This document shows positions 23,642 to 25,379 of a stretch of DNA of 25,379 nt, in pieces. Each line of letters starts with the position of its first letter. The first letter of the stretch is position 1. This DNA comes from a virus: positions 1 through 25,379 of IMG/VR virus record IMGVR_UViG_3300020371_000050; one strand, written 5' to 3'. Below the pieces are notes generated by a model, which ran no database searches, had not been told where the DNA came from, and worked only from the letters and a program-made list of their open reading frames with translations. A program made the position numbers and the translations under genes.

Positions 23642-24397
23642 TCAGATCACGCGAGTTTTTTCATGCCCGACTCTGATACGAGGATCGCACCAAATCTCAA
23701 ATCCTGCTTCTTTTGCATCCAGACAGAATGATACATCCTCTCCACACATGTCCTGTACTTCACCAGATTCAAAGACCTGCATCTTAGGAGCAAACCATGG
23801 ATACTTCATCTCATCATGCTCAAATACACCATGCTTAATCAACAACCATCCAAATCCTGCATAGTCCACAGTGAAAGGCTTCTTACGCTTCGCAATACTC
23901 TCTAGCGTTTCATGATTCATGACTCCACCATTATTACGGAAATCATCTTCTTCCATCCAATGTGCAACACTGGTGGTTTGACCGTCTTCGGTACAATACC
24001 AACCACTTGCAATATCTTGGTCCATCAAAACCAATTGATAAAACTTCTCACTGTTAAACACAATATCACTATCAATCCACAATTGATAATCATACTTCAA
24101 TTTACCATCCCATGGTTTCTGGTCTGGTCCACGCAATACATTCGCTCCAAGACACTTACAACGTGCAAAGTTCACCATTGAACTATAGTCTTGTGAAATC
24201 TGAATGCTTGCTCCACTCTGTACCAAATCAAAACACAATTGTACAAAGTTCTTGAGAAACACATATGATACTCCCCTACCAGGTAAACAGAAGACGACAG
24301 TCTTCCCCTTTACCATCTCTCTTGCTTTCGCATAATCCCACTCTGGTTCTTTGTTCGCAGTGGGCGTTTTTGCTTTTACTGTAAATCCTTTTGCCAT
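23642..24397 (-). CDS. GT-A-type glycosyltransferase
   Basis: The 251-residue product is predicted to transfer a sugar from a nucleotide-sugar donor; donor and acceptor are unknown. After a short polar leader, residues 31-66 look like the first Rossmann-type strand (KTVVFCLPGRGVSYVF). A DxD metal/nucleotide site is in LWIDSDIVF (Asp109, Asp111). A C-terminal GEDVSFCLDAKEAGF (219-233) and His245 in RVGHEKT match the usual acidic and His positions of GT-A enzymes. There is no membrane segment or signal peptide, so it is cytoplasmic in the host. It leads a three-gene chain under a sigma70-like promoter and ends at the terminator at 23290-23317. Similar genes are common near cyanomyovirus structural genes; glycosylation of virion or host-surface components is inference. 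No strong Shine-Dalgarno sequence precedes ATG 24397. Confidence 0.78.
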   Translation of the reverse strand: MAKGFTVKAKTPTANKEPEWDYAKAREMVKGKTVVFCLPGRGVSYVFLKNFVQLCFDLVQSGASIQISQDYSSMVNFARCKCLGANVLRGPDQKPWDGKLKYDYQLWIDSDIVFNSEKFYQLVLMDQDIASGWYCTEDGQTTSVAHWMEEDDFRNNGGVMNHETLESIAKRKKPFTVDYAGFGWLLIKHGVFEHDEMKYPWFAPKMQVFESGEVQDMCGEDVSFCLDAKEAGFEIWCDPRIRVGHEKTRVI

Positions 24398-24435
24398 AAC
24401 TTAATCAAGTTTGAATGTGAATCGATTCAATTGTA

Positions 24436-24464
24436 ATTATACTCCAAGTCTACCCTATTGTAAA
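24436..24464 (-). promoter_or_regulatory. Sigma70-type promoter for the glycosyltransferase operon
   Basis: On the minus strand TTTACA (24464-24459) is followed after exactly 17 bases by a perfect TATAAT (24441-24436). Initiation would leave a leader of about 30 bases before the ATG at 24397. This is a host-type promoter, in contrast to the late octamers of the structural module. Confidence 0.75.
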
Positions 24465-24489
24465 CCTCATCCTTACGGGATTCGCTAAC

Positions 24490-24702
24490 TCAGAGTTCGG
24501 TAATTACGATACTATCCTTATCTACTTCCATATTAATCTCTGTACCCTCATACCACCCGAACTCAGATACAATCCATTCAGGTACCTTGATAACATACTC
24601 CCCTGTTACAGGATCGACCTCTACAGTCGAAAAATTTTCTCCGGGATTTTTTTGCATACGCTGTATTCCGTTTCTCACTTTTGTTTTATATAGAAAAGTC
24701 AT
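24490..24702 (-). CDS. AbrB/MazE-like swapped-hairpin DNA-binding protein (70 residues)
   Basis: The C-terminal half (YVIKVPEWIVSEFGWYEG, then TEINMEVDKDSIVITEL) fits the SpoVT-AbrB/MazE swapped-hairpin fold: a strand, a short helix starting at Pro, a G-W/L-x-x-G turn, and two closing strands. The N-terminal 25 residues are basic (KTKVRNGIQRMQKN). Such proteins are transition-state regulators or antitoxins, and small versions occur in cyanophages. No toxin gene lies beside it here, so a regulatory role is more likely than a complete toxin-antitoxin pair. AAGG a few bases before ATG 24702 supports the start. No convincing terminator follows it, so some read-through into the next promoter region is possible. 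Confidence 0.65.
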   Translation of the reverse strand: MTFLYKTKVRNGIQRMQKNPGENFSTVEVDPVTGEYVIKVPEWIVSEFGWYEGTEINMEVDKDSIVITEL

Positions 24703-24850
24703 GCCTTATACAAAGACCTCGCAAAAGCAAGACTTTATAGCTTAATGGTACCTAGGCGTTTTATATACACGCGCCACGGGGCGCCGGCGGGGCGGGCGGC
24801 GGCACTGCCTACCACGCACCCACACTGCGGTCAAGCACCCCTGTGCCACT
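24703..24850. other. Non-coding GC-rich junction between the two composition zones
   Basis: No credible gene lies here. From 24771 to 24810, 36 of 40 bases are G or C, an abrupt change from the AT-rich phage DNA that begins below about 24770. The strip contains a 5-bp hairpin GCGCC/GGCGC (24771-24784), overlapping KpnI and AvrII sites (24747-24756), a TATATAAAA stretch on the minus strand, and on the plus strand a tRNA D-arm-like string (TAGCTTAATGGTA, about 24737-24749) without any other tRNA part. Confidence 0.6.
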
Positions 24851-25066
24851 TCAGCAAACGTCACCCAGGGCGGTTGCTTTGGTGCTTTGGTTCACCGAAC
24901 GGGAACCGGCACCAGTGCGAACACGGGAGGAACCACCACGGATGCGGTTGGCGTAGCGGTTTGCCTTGGTTCCGTGTGCGGTACGCAGAACGGTGACTTT
25001 CACTTCCTTACCTGCTGCCTGCAACTCAGAAGCGATAGCGATCAGGTTTGCGGTGGCGGTGGTCAT
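24851..25066 (-). CDS. Small basic protein (71 residues), unknown function
   Basis: I do not recognise a family. Starting at ATG 25066 the product is MTTATANLIAIASELQAAGK, then a basic middle rich in Arg, Lys, Gly and Ser (NRYANRIRGGSSRVRT) and a Ser/Thr-rich tail. An AAAGG sequence lies a few bases before this ATG. An upstream in-frame ATG at 25162 would add 32 residues translated through the strong hairpin at 25123-25151, and that extension has odd composition, so it is rejected as the start. Codons are GC-richer (many ACC, GCC, CGC) than in the structural genes, suggesting a different origin or expression class. Confidence 0.6.
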   Translation of the reverse strand: MTTATANLIAIASELQAAGKEVKVTVLRTAHGTKANRYANRIRGGSSRVRTGAGSRSVNQSTKATALGDVC

Positions 25067-25122
25067 GTGCCTTTGTTTGAACTGAAGTAATTGTAGTCGC
25101 TGCAGGGCACGAAACCCCAGGA

Positions 25123-25151
25123 GGGTGTCCACCCCTGCAGGTGGCACACCC
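25123..25151 (-). other. Strong intergenic hairpin between the ArdA-like gene and the 71-residue gene
   Basis: On the minus strand GGGTGT pairs with ACACCC and CCACC with GGTGG around a 6-base loop, 11 bp with a single bulged base. No T-tract follows, so it is not a standard intrinsic terminator. An overlapping inverted repeat (CTGCAGGG / CCCTGCAG, about 25100-25140) offers a competing fold. A TACAAT box (25090-25095, minus strand) lies downstream, without a good -35 element. Confidence 0.65.
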
Positions 25152-25167
25152 TTAAATGTCACTGAGG

Positions 25168-25379
25168 TCAGAAGTTTTGAGCGAAGATGTAGTCACCCAG
25201 TTCGGTGAAGTCATAACGCAATTCTTCCCAAGTTGCCTCCCAATCGATGCAAACAAAGGAAGGAATGTCCAGGCAGTAGCAGTCAGTAACCAACTGCTCA
25301 GCGAACTCAGCGCCTGTCATTTCGCCTTGGTAAGCGTCAGTAAAGGACTCCAACATGTCCTCACCAAAGTAGTCAATGA
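25168..25379 (-). CDS. ArdA-like antirestriction protein, C-terminal part (partial, start outside window)
   Basis: The frame is open to the right edge (IDYFGEDMLESFTDAYQGEM), so the N-terminus is missing and the internal Met at 25356 need not be the start. The pattern AYQGEMTGAEFAEQL, then IDWEATWEELRYDFTELGDY and a final IFAQNF matches the C-terminal part of ArdA proteins (xYxGxxxxxEFAEx, YIDYExxAxDL, VFRxN). ArdA proteins are DNA mimics that bind type I restriction enzymes in the host cell. From Met 25356 the 62 residues have 14 acidic and one basic residue, as expected for a DNA mimic. It would protect incoming phage DNA early in infection; that role is inferred from the family. Confidence 0.7.
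   Translation of the reverse strand, partial: IDYFGEDMLESFTDAYQGEMTGAEFAEQLVTDCYCLDIPSFVCIDWEATWEELRYDFTELGDYIFAQNF

Noticed and set aside
24470-24500. Possible terminator after the AbrB-like gene (ATCC/GGAT and AACT/AGTT pairs)
   Set aside because: The stems are only four base pairs long and no T-tract follows.
24735-24760. A tRNA gene suggested by the D-arm-like string
   Set aside because: No paired D-stem, anticodon arm, T-arm (GTTCGAATC type) or acceptor complement follows, so no tRNA can be supported.
24745-24996. Plus-strand frames in the GC-rich region
   Set aside because: They are opposite the minus-strand 71-residue gene, start in the GC-rich strip, and have Cys/His/Arg/Pro-rich content typical of antisense GC-rich DNA.

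Overview
The window looks like part of a T4-like cyanophage genome (a myovirus of marine or freshwater Synechococcus/Prochlorococcus). The grounds are a T4-type baseplate-wedge cluster in the order gp25, gp6, gp7 position, gp8; the cyanophage-typical giant proteins (a YHYH/VrlC-like protein of 4285 residues and a DUF4815 protein); T4-type late promoter octamers; and AT-rich DNA with short gaps. Every credible gene is on the minus strand, so transcription runs from high to low coordinates.

In transcription order: (1) 24703-25379 is visibly richer in GC than the rest. It holds the C-terminal end of a very acidic ArdA-like antirestriction protein, a strong intergenic hairpin, a 71-residue basic unknown protein and an extremely GC-rich non-coding strip. 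(2) 23290-24702 is a small-gene module: an AbrB/MazE-fold protein, a near-consensus sigma70 promoter, a GT-A-like glycosyltransferase and two small proteins of 54 and 49 residues, closed by a clear intrinsic terminator. (3) 1-23286 is the late structural module: an 88-residue unknown protein, gp25, gp6, the 12.9 kb gp7-position/YHYH gene, gp8 and the first 2046 codons of a DUF4815 protein that runs off the left edge.

The structural genes should work together. gp25, gp6, the gp7-position protein and gp8 are wedge components that assemble around the tail hub. The DUF4815 protein is probably a peripheral wedge, pin or fibre component. On a visual scan the minus strand carries five NATAAATA octamers, and all five lie 18-108 nt before the start of a late gene (88-aa gene, gp25, gp7-position gene, gp8, DUF4815 gene). 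I saw none on the plus strand. The terminator/late-promoter pair at 23279-23317 separates the host-sigma module from the late module.

The most unusual protein-level signal is a set of degenerate repeat families (GGSGY; HG-x-x-TGD; INGV-x-Q-x-P; RG-containing). They make up much of the 4285-residue protein, and the GGSGY family also appears inside gp8 and near the visible end of the DUF4815 protein, which suggests a shared modular building block spread across neighbouring tail genes. No RNA genes, insertion sequences or CRISPR arrays could be supported.
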